The notes under the pieces: generated by a model
The model's database searches: none
The model's input: the letters and a program-made list of their open reading frames with translations, nothing else
What the model was told of the DNA's origin: nothing
Shown here: positions 6,295 to 11,447 of the stretch, in pieces
Position numbering within the stretch: the stretch's first letter is position 1
Layout: every line of letters begins with the position of its first letter
Program-made: the position numbers and the translations under genes
Source: Nitrososphaerota archaeon
Lineage (GTDB): Archaea > Thermoproteota > Nitrososphaeria > Nitrososphaerales > UBA183
Assembly: GCA_029784795.1 (NCBI GenBank)
Contig: JAFMAW010000016.1
Location: forward strand, 1-11,969
Direction of reading: 5' to 3'
Length of the DNA stretch: 11,969 nt

Positions 6295-6300
6295 ACTGGC
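6271..6300 (+). terminator. Hairpin across the stop codon of the DUF1059 gene
   Basis: Arms CAGTTCAGC (6273-6281) and GCTGAACTG (6290-6298) are perfect 9-base complements around an 8-base loop, extended by a G-U and a G-C pair to 6271 and 6300. The TGA lies in the right arm. A mildly T-rich stretch (TATTTTCC) follows about ten bases later. It may be a terminator or a 3'-end stability element. Confidence 0.45.
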
Positions 6301-6359
6301 CCTCCCGTATTTTCCTAGCTGTTCTTCGCCGTCGACCGAGCGTCCCACCACAACGACAA

Positions 6360-6373
6360 GCCCGAGCTCGGGC
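6360..6373. repeat. 14-base perfect palindrome
   Basis: GCCCGAGCTCGGGC is its own reverse complement. It lies in the roughly 200-base gap between the DUF1059 gene and the 82-residue ORF. It is over 90 bases before the next TATA box, so a regulatory role is uncertain. Confidence 0.25.
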
Positions 6374-6469
6374 CAAAGTCACCCCGTCATTGCCTGCAGC
6401 CAGTCGTGGAGCCGCGCCGGGCGTAGTTCAGTTTTCCTAACCGTTTGTTCAAATCAATCACGCACCCGA

Positions 6470-6479
6470 CCCTATAGGC
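6470..6479 (+). promoter_or_regulatory. TATA-like box upstream of the 82-residue gene
   Basis: CCCTATAGGC is centred about 27 bases before the GTG at 6501, the leaderless spacing seen at other starts in this window. The core is short (TATA within GC-rich DNA). Confidence 0.4.
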
Positions 6480-6500
6480 CAGAGGGCCGCACCACGGGGC

Positions 6501-6749
6501 GTGTCTCTGCTGGCAAGCACCGACGACGCCGAGTTGGCGGCCAAGGCATGGCTGCAGAAGAAGTATGGCAAGAGGCTCGGAAGGGTGAAGTTCGTCGAGG
6601 TGCTGAAGGACAGCGACGTCTGGACGGTGAGGGCCAACGTCAAGCTCTCTTCTGGGGTCCTGCTGATCAAGCCCCACATGGTCCAGGTCAAGATAGACTC
6701 CAACTCGACCCAGGTCCTCGGCTATTCCGAGGCAGAAGTCGAGAAGTGA
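6501..6749 (+). CDS. Conserved-looking hypothetical protein, 82 residues, possible PepSY-like fold
   Basis: I cannot place this gene in a named family with confidence. It encodes an N-terminal amphipathic helix (about 9-22, A-E-L-A-A-K-A-W-L-Q-K-K-Y-G) and then three or four beta strands: R-V-K-F-V-E-V-L, D-V-W-T-V-R-A-N-V-K-L, Q-V-K-I-D and T-Q-V-L-G-Y-S. One helix packed on a strand meander, with a last strand reading like PepSY (V-K-I-D-x-x-x-x-x-V-L-G-Y), suggests a PepSY-like or cystatin-like small domain. There is no signal peptide or membrane segment, so it should be cytoplasmic. The GTG start is the only start codon in frame before the helix and has a TATA-like box 27 bases upstream. 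Regular domain structure and high GC at third positions argue for a real gene. Confidence 0.65.
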   Translation: MSLLASTDDAELAAKAWLQKKYGKRLGRVKFVEVLKDSDVWTVRANVKLSSGVLLIKPHMVQVKIDSNSTQVLGYSEAEVEK

Positions 6750-6753
6750 CCTG

Positions 6754-6764
6754 AAACCCTTATC
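6754..6764 (+). promoter_or_regulatory. TATA-box promoter of the dehydratase transcription unit
   Basis: GAAACCCTTATC resembles the GAACCCTTTTAC box of the DUF1059 gene. A start about 26 bases on falls near 6786, a few bases before the ATG of the 14-codon ORF at 6792 and about 47 before the GTG of the dehydratase. Confidence 0.45.
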
Positions 6765-6791
6765 GAAAGCCCCGGGCGCCCGGGTCAGACG

Positions 6792-6836
6792 ATGCCCTAC
6801 TACTTGGCCGACTTCGGTCGACGGACGGCGGGGTGA
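6792..6836 (+). CDS. Candidate 14-residue leader ORF coupled to the dehydratase
   Basis: ATG at 6792 encodes MPYYLADFGRRTAG and stops with a TGA that overlaps the GTG at 6833 as GTGA. It lies just after the predicted transcription start. A ribosome ending here could restart on the dehydratase GTG. No ribosome binding site precedes it, as expected for a near-leaderless mRNA. It is very short and could be chance. Confidence 0.3.
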   Translation: MPYYLADFGRRTAG

Positions 6837-7798
6837 CGCCTAGGGGAATGCGCCAAGGCGGTCTGCCGGGCGTCAAGGAGATTGAAGACGCGTCCAGACA
6901 GATAGCCGGGGTCGCGTGCCGGACGCCGCTGGTCGAATCCAGGCCTCTGTCCAGACTGACCGGCCGGCAGGTCTTCCTCAAGCTGGAATGCTTCCAGCCC
7001 GTCAAAGTCTTCAAAATCAGGGGCGCCTACAACAAGGTGTCCAGGGTGGAAGAGAAGGGCGTGGTCGCGGCTTCTTCTGGGAACCACGGGATAGCGGTGG
7101 CCTACAGCTCTCAGCTGCTGCGCAAGAAGTGCACTGTCGTCGTCCCCGAGACCGCCGTGCGGGAGAAGGTCGAGGCGATCGAGGACTGTGGGGCCGAGGT
7201 GGTCAGGGCAGGCCGGTTCAGCGACGAGCGGGAGGCTAAGGCGAGAGAAATCGCGCGCGCCAACGATTCAGCCTTCGTGCACCCCTTCGACGACCACGAC
7301 GTTATTGCGGGCCAGGGGACCTGCGGCCTCGAGATCGCGGAGCAGATCGCGGATTTCGACACCGTCCTCGTTCCGGTGGGCGGAGGGGGGCTGATATCGG
7401 GGGTCTCCATCGCTTTGAAGGAGATGGGGGTTGCTGCTAAGGTGATCGGAGTCGAGCCGGCTGTGGCCCCGAAGCTCGCGGCCGCTCTCGCCGCCAAGAA
7501 GGTGGTGCGGGTCAGGCCGGCAGGCTCAGTCGCTGACGGGCTCGTCCCGTCTGCCCTGGGGGAACTCACGTACCTAGCCTGCTCGAAATACGTCGACGGC
7601 GCCCTGACGGTCTCGGAGGAGGAGATCATGGGCGCCACCAGCGCGATGGCGAAGGCGGCGAGGATATTCGCCGAGCCTTCGGGGGCAGCCCCCCTCGCCC
7701 CGCTACTGTCCCGGAAGGGGGACTTCGGGGACAGGGTCGTCCTCGTGGTCTCTGGGGGGAATGTCTCCCAGGACGCCCTCCGGCGGGCGCTGGTCTAG
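6833..7798 (+). CDS. PLP-dependent threonine dehydratase / serine racemase-type enzyme
   Basis: A 321-residue fold-type II PLP enzyme. Key motifs: T-P-L (31-33), F-K-I-R-G-A (60-65) with Lys61 as the PLP Schiff-base lysine, S-S-G-N-H-G (81-86, the Asn-containing loop next to the ring), G-G-G-G-L (183-187, PLP phosphate loop) and S-G-G-N near the C-terminus. The length matches catabolic threonine/serine dehydratases and serine racemases; there is no C-terminal ACT-like regulatory domain, so feedback by isoleucine is not expected. It would convert threonine to 2-oxobutyrate and ammonia, or act on serine; sequence alone does not separate these. GTG at 6833 is used because it overlaps the stop of a 14-codon ORF, but the ATG at 6848 is an equally acceptable start. 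The next gene is on the same strand after 128 bases. Confidence 0.9.
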   Translation: MTPRGMRQGGLPGVKEIEDASRQIAGVACRTPLVESRPLSRLTGRQVFLKLECFQPVKVFKIRGAYNKVSRVEEKGVVAASSGNHGIAVAYSSQLLRKKCTVVVPETAVREKVEAIEDCGAEVVRAGRFSDEREAKAREIARANDSAFVHPFDDHDVIAGQGTCGLEIAEQIADFDTVLVPVGGGGLISGVSIALKEMGVAAKVIGVEPAVAPKLAAALAAKKVVRVRPAGSVADGLVPSALGELTYLACSKYVDGALTVSEEEIMGATSAMAKAARIFAEPSGAAPLAPLLSRKGDFGDRVVLVVSGGNVSQDALRRALV

Positions 7799-7801
7799 CA
7801 A

Positions 7802-7818
7802 AGCCCTCCGAGGGGGCT
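7802..7818 (+). terminator. Short GC-rich hairpin after the dehydratase gene
   Basis: AGCCCTC (7802-7808) pairs with GGGGGCT (7812-7818), with one G-U pair, around a CGA loop, three bases after the dehydratase stop. No T tract follows, so it is only a possible terminator or 3'-end structure. Confidence 0.3.
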
Positions 7819-7836
7819 GCAGCCGGGCCCCGCCTT

Positions 7837-7867
7837 TGAATCAGGCCTGTTCAAGGGGGTTGAACAG
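7837..7867 (+). promoter_or_regulatory. Nested TTGAA/TTCAA inverted repeats upstream of the 136-residue gene
   Basis: CTGTTCAA (7847-7854) and TTGAACAG (7860-7867) are perfect 8-base complements around GGGGG. The left arm also pairs imperfectly with TTGAA at 7837-7841 around CAGGCCTG. The cluster lies about 30 bases upstream of a weak TATA-like patch (TTTCAAAAA, 7895-7903). It may be an operator. Confidence 0.35.
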
Positions 7868-7926
7868 CGACCGCCATGCCATTCAAAGCCGCCGTTTCAA
7901 AAACCAGCCCAGGGACACCATGGGTG

Positions 7927-8337
7927 ATGATTGGAGAACTTAGGCGGAGGCTCTCCAGGCAGGTCGAGGACCCCTGGAGCATAGAGCACGAATTCGAGCC
8001 GGAATTCAGAGGCGACTCCGAGCTCCTAGGCGGAGCGGCAGTCTTGCTGGCAGCTCAAAAGCCGACCGGGACACGCGAGACCAACGACCTAGGCATGAAG
8101 GAACACTACAAGGCCATCGTGGGGACCGCCATTGAGAGGGGTGGCTGGTACCAGGGGCAGGCGATGTCAGTCGCCTGGCTCAGGATGATACTGGCCGGCC
8201 TCGAGTCTCGGCCCTTCCCACCAGAGGCCATGTGGGAGGGCGAGCGGACGGATGCCGGGGGGATGCTACGCGGCGACATGCCTTCATACGAAAACCTATT
8301 CCCCACGGAGAGGAGTCAGGTCTCCAGGTACGGCTAG
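7927..8337 (+). CDS. Hypothetical protein, 136 residues
   Basis: I do not recognise this family. The protein is soluble, acidic to neutral and mostly helical. It begins M-I-G-E-L-R-R-R-L-S-R-Q, continues with an acidic W-S-I-E-H-E-F-E-P-E-F stretch (about 18-28), a small-residue helix G-G-A-A-V-L-L-A-A-Q (36-45), then a longer helical region (about 57-95) with G-G-W-Y-Q-G-Q-A-M-S-V-A-W-L-R, and a Pro/Gly-rich tail. It has no Cys, no signal peptide and no membrane segment. The frame extends to an ATG at 7876, but those 17 codons use many A-ending codons, unlike the gene body, and the ATG at 7927 lies 28 bases after an AT-rich patch, so the shorter form is preferred. Steady high GC at third codon positions supports a real gene. 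Confidence 0.7.
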   Translation: MIGELRRRLSRQVEDPWSIEHEFEPEFRGDSELLGGAAVLLAAQKPTGTRETNDLGMKEHYKAIVGTAIERGGWYQGQAMSVAWLRMILAGLESRPFPPEAMWEGERTDAGGMLRGDMPSYENLFPTERSQVSRYG

Positions 8338-8375
8338 CGCCGGAGGGCCCCTTATCTCTGGAGGAGCGCCCGCCG

Positions 8376-8420
8376 ATGACCGCCCCTGACGCCAGACGGA
8401 GTCTGCTGATGCAGGCCTAG
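8376..8420 (+). CDS. Candidate 14-residue ORF upstream of the HTH_10 gene
   Basis: ATG at 8376 encodes MTAPDARRSLLMQA and stops at 8420. A GGAGG stands 11 bases before it and a CCCTTATCT patch (8349-8357) about 23 bases before it, both in positions useful for expression. It lies in the 143-base gap before the regulator gene. I know no homologue and it may be chance. Confidence 0.2.
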   Translation: MTAPDARRSLLMQA

Positions 8421-8448
8421 GCGCGCGCCGCCTTGCGCCGCGGTGGAA

Positions 8449-8459
8449 ACCATTTAGCG
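8449..8459 (+). promoter_or_regulatory. TATA-box promoter of the HTH_10 regulator
   Basis: ACCATTTAGCG is centred about 27 bases before the ATG at 8481. This supports that ATG, and a leaderless mRNA, over the TTG at 8433, which would lie upstream of the promoter. Confidence 0.5.
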
Positions 8460-8480
8460 GAGCCTCGCCAAAGTGCCGGC

Positions 8481-9182
8481 ATGTTTGATGTATCCCTGAG
8501 ACTCGACCACTCTCTCCCCTTCTGCAACTTCTCCAAGCTCTTCCCGACCGTGGGAATCCAAAGGTGGTGCAACCTCCAGGTCGACATCTTGGAGTTCCAG
8601 GTCTCCAAAGAGGAGGACGCCGGGAAGCTGGAGCGGGCCCTCGGCGACATGCTGAAGTCGTTGGGCGCCCACCTGATCCGGTTCAACAGGTACTCTTCCA
8701 AGAACATGGAGGCGGTGGTCGGATGCAAGTGCGCTACGGACAACTCCACAGTCGCCATGATTGAATGGGCGGAGTGCATACCGGTCATGCCTGTAAACTA
8801 CCGCGGAGGGTTCGAGCACTGTCGCCTGCTCGCCTTCACCAAGGGGACGTTGGACGGCGCCTTGGAGGCGCTTTCGAAGGTGTCCAAGGTCGAGGTCGAG
8901 AACAAGTCGGTGGTGCCGAGAGAGTCGGCGAGGGGGGCCATCACCGTCCCTGTGGACGAGTTCCTGGGGGCGCTGACGAAGAAGCAGCTCGAAGCGTTCG
9001 TCACCGCCCTGCAGATGGGATACTATGGCATGCCCAAGGGCGCGACCATGGATGAAATCGCCGCCAACCAGGGGATGAAGAGGTCTACCTACGAGGAGCA
9101 CCTCAGGAAGGCGGAGCTGAAGATACTGCAGGCGGTCAGGCCGTACGCCAGGCTTGCCTACGTCACGTCCCAGGAAGACTAG
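8481..9182 (+). CDS. HTH_10 (bacterio-opsin activator-type) transcriptional regulator
   Basis: A 233-residue regulator. The C-terminal 165-220 is a clear HTH_10 domain (PF04967): L-T-K-K-Q-L-E-A-F, then L-Q-M-G-Y-Y-G-M-P-K-G-A-T-M-D-E-I-A and the recognition helix M-K-R-S-T-Y-E-E-H-L-R-K-A-E. It normally binds promoter DNA in haloarchaea and Thaumarchaeota. The N-terminal 160 residues form a separate alpha/beta sensory domain with Cys15, Cys30, Cys82, Cys84 (C-K-C), Cys99 and Cys114, so metal or redox sensing is possible (inference). The ATG at 8481 is chosen over the TTG at 8433 because a TATA box lies between them. The gene converges on thioredoxin with six bases between stop codons, so the two transcripts probably overlap at their 3' ends. 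Confidence 0.88.
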   Translation: MFDVSLRLDHSLPFCNFSKLFPTVGIQRWCNLQVDILEFQVSKEEDAGKLERALGDMLKSLGAHLIRFNRYSSKNMEAVVGCKCATDNSTVAMIEWAECIPVMPVNYRGGFEHCRLLAFTKGTLDGALEALSKVSKVEVENKSVVPRESARGAITVPVDEFLGALTKKQLEAFVTALQMGYYGMPKGATMDEIAANQGMKRSTYEEHLRKAELKILQAVRPYARLAYVTSQED

Positions 9183-9188
9183 CGGGGC

Positions 9189-9629
9189 TCACTGATACGG
9201 CGAGCCCTTGGTCTCCGAGACGTAGGGCCTGATCCTGGCCTCAATCGTCTGCTTCGGCGCGGCACCCACCAGGCCGTCCACGGGCTCGCCGTCCTTGAAG
9301 ACCATGATTGTCGGGATTCCCTGGATGCCGAACTGCTGGGAGGTCAGGGGGTTGTCGTCCACGTTGAGCTTCCCGAAGGTGGCTTTGCCCGCCATCTCAG
9401 TCGCGAGCTCCTCAAGCACCGGGGAAACTACCCTGCACGGGCCGCACCATGGAGCCCAGAAGTCGACCACGACCACCTGGTGCTTCCCTACCACCTCGCG
9501 GAAGTTGGCGTCCGTCAACTCGACGGGCTTCCCGTCGTTCGCGGCAATGCCCGCCTGGGGCTTCGTCCGCTTCAGCATCTCTTCGAACTTCTTCTCGTTG
9601 ATCTTCTTCACTTCGTCATCGAACGTCAC
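9189..9629 (-). CDS. trxA: Thioredoxin
   Basis: A 146-residue protein with a complete thioredoxin fold from about residue 36. It shows V-D-F-W-A-P-W-C-G-P-C (55-65) with the W-C-G-P-C redox site, buried Asp56, and G-I-P-T (104-107) with the cis-proline Pro106. It reduces protein disulfides in the cytoplasm, reduced in turn by a thioredoxin reductase not present here. It is longer than the usual 105-110 residues because of a charged N-terminal helix of about 35 residues (V-K-K-I-N-E-K-K-F-E-E-M-L-K-R), a kind of extension seen in some archaeal thioredoxins. GTG at 9629 is used; frames upstream are closed by a stop, and the next in-frame ATG would remove much of the helix. A TATA-like box and an 18-base palindrome lie upstream. 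Confidence 0.93.
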   Translation of the reverse strand: MTFDDEVKKINEKKFEEMLKRTKPQAGIAANDGKPVELTDANFREVVGKHQVVVVDFWAPWCGPCRVVSPVLEELATEMAGKATFGKLNVDDNPLTSQQFGIQGIPTIMVFKDGEPVDGLVGAAPKQTIEARIRPYVSETKGSPYQ

Positions 9630-9662
9630 TCATCGGTCACTTGGCAACACACTGGAGACGGA

Positions 9663-9671
9663 TGGATTTAG
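9663..9671 (-). promoter_or_regulatory. TATA-like box of the thioredoxin gene
   Basis: Minus strand TCTAAATCC is centred about 38 bases before the GTG at 9629, predicting a leader of about 12 bases. The layout matches the DUF1059 promoter, where the same palindrome precedes the box by the same distance. Confidence 0.4.
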
Positions 9672-9677
9672 ACATAC

Positions 9678-9695
9678 AGCCGGCAGCTGCCGGCT
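9678..9695 (-). promoter_or_regulatory. Palindromic operator candidate upstream of the thioredoxin gene
   Basis: AGCCGGCAGCTGCCGGCT is a perfect 18-base palindrome. Its 7-base arms are identical to those at 6053-6070, and its edge is about 9 bases from the TATA-box centre, as there. It lies between the small ORF ending at 9712 and the thioredoxin promoter, so it could alternatively be a terminator hairpin of the upstream unit, although no T tract follows. Confidence 0.5.
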
Positions 9696-9711
9696 CGTTG
9701 CAACACAGACG

Positions 9712-9864
9712 TCACTCAAGGAACTCCCTCAGCTCCTCGAGGATGGGCCTGACGGAGTACTCCAGATTGAGCGCCTCGGAGATGCGGGCCACCCCTCTGT
9801 CGTGCTCGTCAAGGACGCGCGGAAGCACCTTCGAGGTGTCCAGCTCGCCAAACCTACTCGCCAC
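9712..9864 (-). CDS. Small hypothetical protein downstream of the M32 peptidase
   Basis: A 50-residue ORF from a GTG at 9864, 17 bases after the peptidase stop, to TGA at 9712. The product is helical and charged: F-G-E-L-D-T-S-K-V-L-P-R-V-L-D-E-H-D-R-G-V then I-S-E-A-L-N-L-E-Y-S-V-R-P-I-L-E-E-L-R-E-F-L-E. I do not recognise it. Codons mostly end in G or C, as in neighbouring genes, and a GCGAGG tract stands before the GTG. The frame runs on upstream into the peptidase gene, but there it turns into Arg/Gly/Pro-rich shadow sequence, so the short form is preferred. It would be the second gene of the peptidase unit. Confidence 0.45.
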   Translation of the reverse strand: MASRFGELDTSKVLPRVLDEHDRGVARISEALNLEYSVRPILEELREFLE

Positions 9865-9881
9865 CCTCGCGGCCTCGAGGA

Positions 9882-11360
9882 CTACGCGAACTTCTCGCTC
9901 AGATAGGTCAGGAGCCTTTCGGCGTTGTAGGCCTCCCCGAACACCCTCTCCTGCAGCTCCTTTGGGGGATAGATGGCCCCGAACCTGTGGATCTTGGACC
10001 CGAGCCACTCCTTGAGTTCGTCGACGTCACCCCCGCTCAAGGCCTCCTGCACGAGCGCTCCCTTCCCCATCTTGTGCCATATCATCGCCGCCACGATGTT
10101 CCCGAGGGTGTACGTGGCGAAGTAGCCGAAGGACCCTCCGCTCCAGTGCACGTCCTGGAGTGCGCCTTCGGCGTCGCCTCCTGGCCGGATTCCCAGGTAG
10201 CTCTCGAATGTGTCGTTCCAGACCTCTGGAACCTCTGCGACCTTCACTTCGCCCCCGATGATCTTCTTCTCTACCTCGTACCTCACGGCGGTGTGGAAGT
10301 TGTAGGTCAGCTCGTCCGCGTCCACCCTGATGAGGCTCTTCCTGACAGTGTTGAAGTAGAGGTAGAGCTCCTCCGCGTCGTACTTCTCTACGAACGGGAG
10401 GTTCTGCTTGAGTATCGGGCGGACAAGCTTGACGAAATCCCTGCTCCTCCCCACGACGTTCTCCCAAAACCTAGACTGAGACTCGTGCACCCCATAGGAC
10501 GCCCCATCGCCTACGGGGGTGTAGGCAAGCTTCGGCCCGAGCCCCAGCCCGTAGATCGCGTGGCCGCTCTCATGGACCGTCGAATAGAGCGACGCTTTGA
10601 AGTCCTTCCCCTCGTATCTGGTCGTGATTCTCACGTCGTCGGGCGCGATCTGAGTGGTGAACGGGTGGGTAGACACGTCCATGCGGAACCTCGTCATGGG
10701 CATCTTCAGCAGCCCGAGGATCTCTTCGTTCACCTTCTGCATCGCCCCTGTGTCGTAGGTGACCGATTCCAGCGGGTGCTTCGAGGGGTACACTCCGTCG
10801 GCCGCGACTCTCTTGAGGAGCCTCTTGCTCTCCGGTATCAGCACCGCGTAGACCTTGTCGGCGTCCTTCACCGTGAATCCCTCTTCGTAGAGGTCGAGTA
10901 GCGCGTTGTACGGGTGCTTCGCGTAGCCCAGCTTGTCGGCCACCTTCCTCTCGAGCTCGACGATCTTCTCCAGGTGGGGTCTGAACAACTTGAAGTCTGA
11001 CCGCTCGCGGGCCGTCCTCCACACGACGGTCGCCTCCGTGGTCTCCCTCTGGAGCTGGTTCACCAATTCCGGCGGGACCTTCAGGTAGTAGTCCAGGCTC
11101 CTCCTCAGCACCCTGACGACCCCCTTCTCCATGTCGTCTAGGTCTCTCGCCTTCTCCGCCTTCCTCACCAGCCCTTCCAGGTCGACGGTCGCCTTCTGGA
11201 CCAGCATGGCGAGCTGGCCCGAAGCGATCCCCCTCGCCTTCGCCCCGGACTCGGGCATGTGCGTCTCCGTGTCCCATCCGAGCACAGCCATGGAATGGCC
11301 GAGGGACCACACCTGCTGGTACCTCTTCAGGATGTCACGGACTATGGGATTCTGAGCCAA
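9882..11360 (-). CDS. M32 family metallocarboxypeptidase (Taq/Pfu type)
   Basis: A 492-residue protein of normal length for carboxypeptidase Taq. The zinc site is H-E-S-G-H (263-267), with His263, His267 and catalytic Glu264, and the third ligand Glu293 in H-E-S-Q-S-R-F-W-E-N (292-301). Other M32 signatures are present: D-V-S-T-H-P-F (228-234), D-D-V-R-I-T-T-R-Y (241-249), I-R-P and L-Q-D-V-H-W (401-406), and G-S-F-G-Y-F-A-T-Y-T-L-G (409-420). It removes C-terminal residues from peptides, with broad specificity excluding proline, and acts in the cytoplasm; no signal peptide is present. The start is TTG at 11360, giving the expected N-terminus; a TATA-like box at 11388-11397 lies about 32 bases upstream. 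It is divergent from the DUF1684 gene and shares that promoter region. Confidence 0.94.
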   Translation of the reverse strand: MAQNPIVRDILKRYQQVWSLGHSMAVLGWDTETHMPESGAKARGIASGQLAMLVQKATVDLEGLVRKAEKARDLDDMEKGVVRVLRRSLDYYLKVPPELVNQLQRETTEATVVWRTARERSDFKLFRPHLEKIVELERKVADKLGYAKHPYNALLDLYEEGFTVKDADKVYAVLIPESKRLLKRVAADGVYPSKHPLESVTYDTGAMQKVNEEILGLLKMPMTRFRMDVSTHPFTTQIAPDDVRITTRYEGKDFKASLYSTVHESGHAIYGLGLGPKLAYTPVGDGASYGVHESQSRFWENVVGRSRDFVKLVRPILKQNLPFVEKYDAEELYLYFNTVRKSLIRVDADELTYNFHTAVRYEVEKKIIGGEVKVAEVPEVWNDTFESYLGIRPGGDAEGALQDVHWSGGSFGYFATYTLGNIVAAMIWHKMGKGALVQEALSGGDVDELKEWLGSKIHRFGAIYPPKELQERVFGEAYNAERLLTYLSEKFA

Positions 11361-11372
11361 GGCTGCCCCGAC

Positions 11373-11389
11373 AGTCCGCCGGCCGGACT
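11373..11389. promoter_or_regulatory. Inverted repeat in the divergent M32/DUF1684 promoter
   Basis: AGTCCG (11373-11378) and CGGACT (11384-11389) are perfect arms around CCGGC. It lies between the TATA-like box and the start of the peptidase gene, and directly upstream of the box for the plus strand. This is a natural place for an operator that controls both genes, but other roles are possible. Confidence 0.35.
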
Positions 11390-11397
11390 TTTTATGT
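11388..11397. promoter_or_regulatory. AT-rich TATA-like box between divergent genes
   Basis: CTTTTTATGT reads as a TATA-like patch on both strands. It is about 32 bases before the peptidase TTG (minus strand) and about 56 bases before the DUF1684 ATG (plus strand). Confidence 0.45.
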
Positions 11398-11447
11398 TTG
11401 CCACGTCCGCAAGGTTCTAGTCTCAGGCCTGGGCCCCGAGCGGGGAT

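Noticed and set aside
6415..6470. tRNA-like words: GCCGGGC, TAGTTCAG and TTGTTCAAATC in order
   Set aside because: They resemble an acceptor strand, D arm and T loop, but only about 55 bases separate the ends, there is no anticodon arm and the acceptor strands do not pair properly. Probably chance; at most a decayed tRNA fragment.
9865..10008. N-terminal extension of the small ORF after the M32 gene
   Set aside because: In this part the frame overlaps the peptidase C-terminus and is Arg/Gly/Pro-rich, typical of a shadow frame.
9987..10901. 304-codon plus-strand ORF
   Set aside because: It is antisense to the M32 peptidase, whose motifs are complete, and shows no domain of its own. Long antisense frames are expected in GC-rich DNA.
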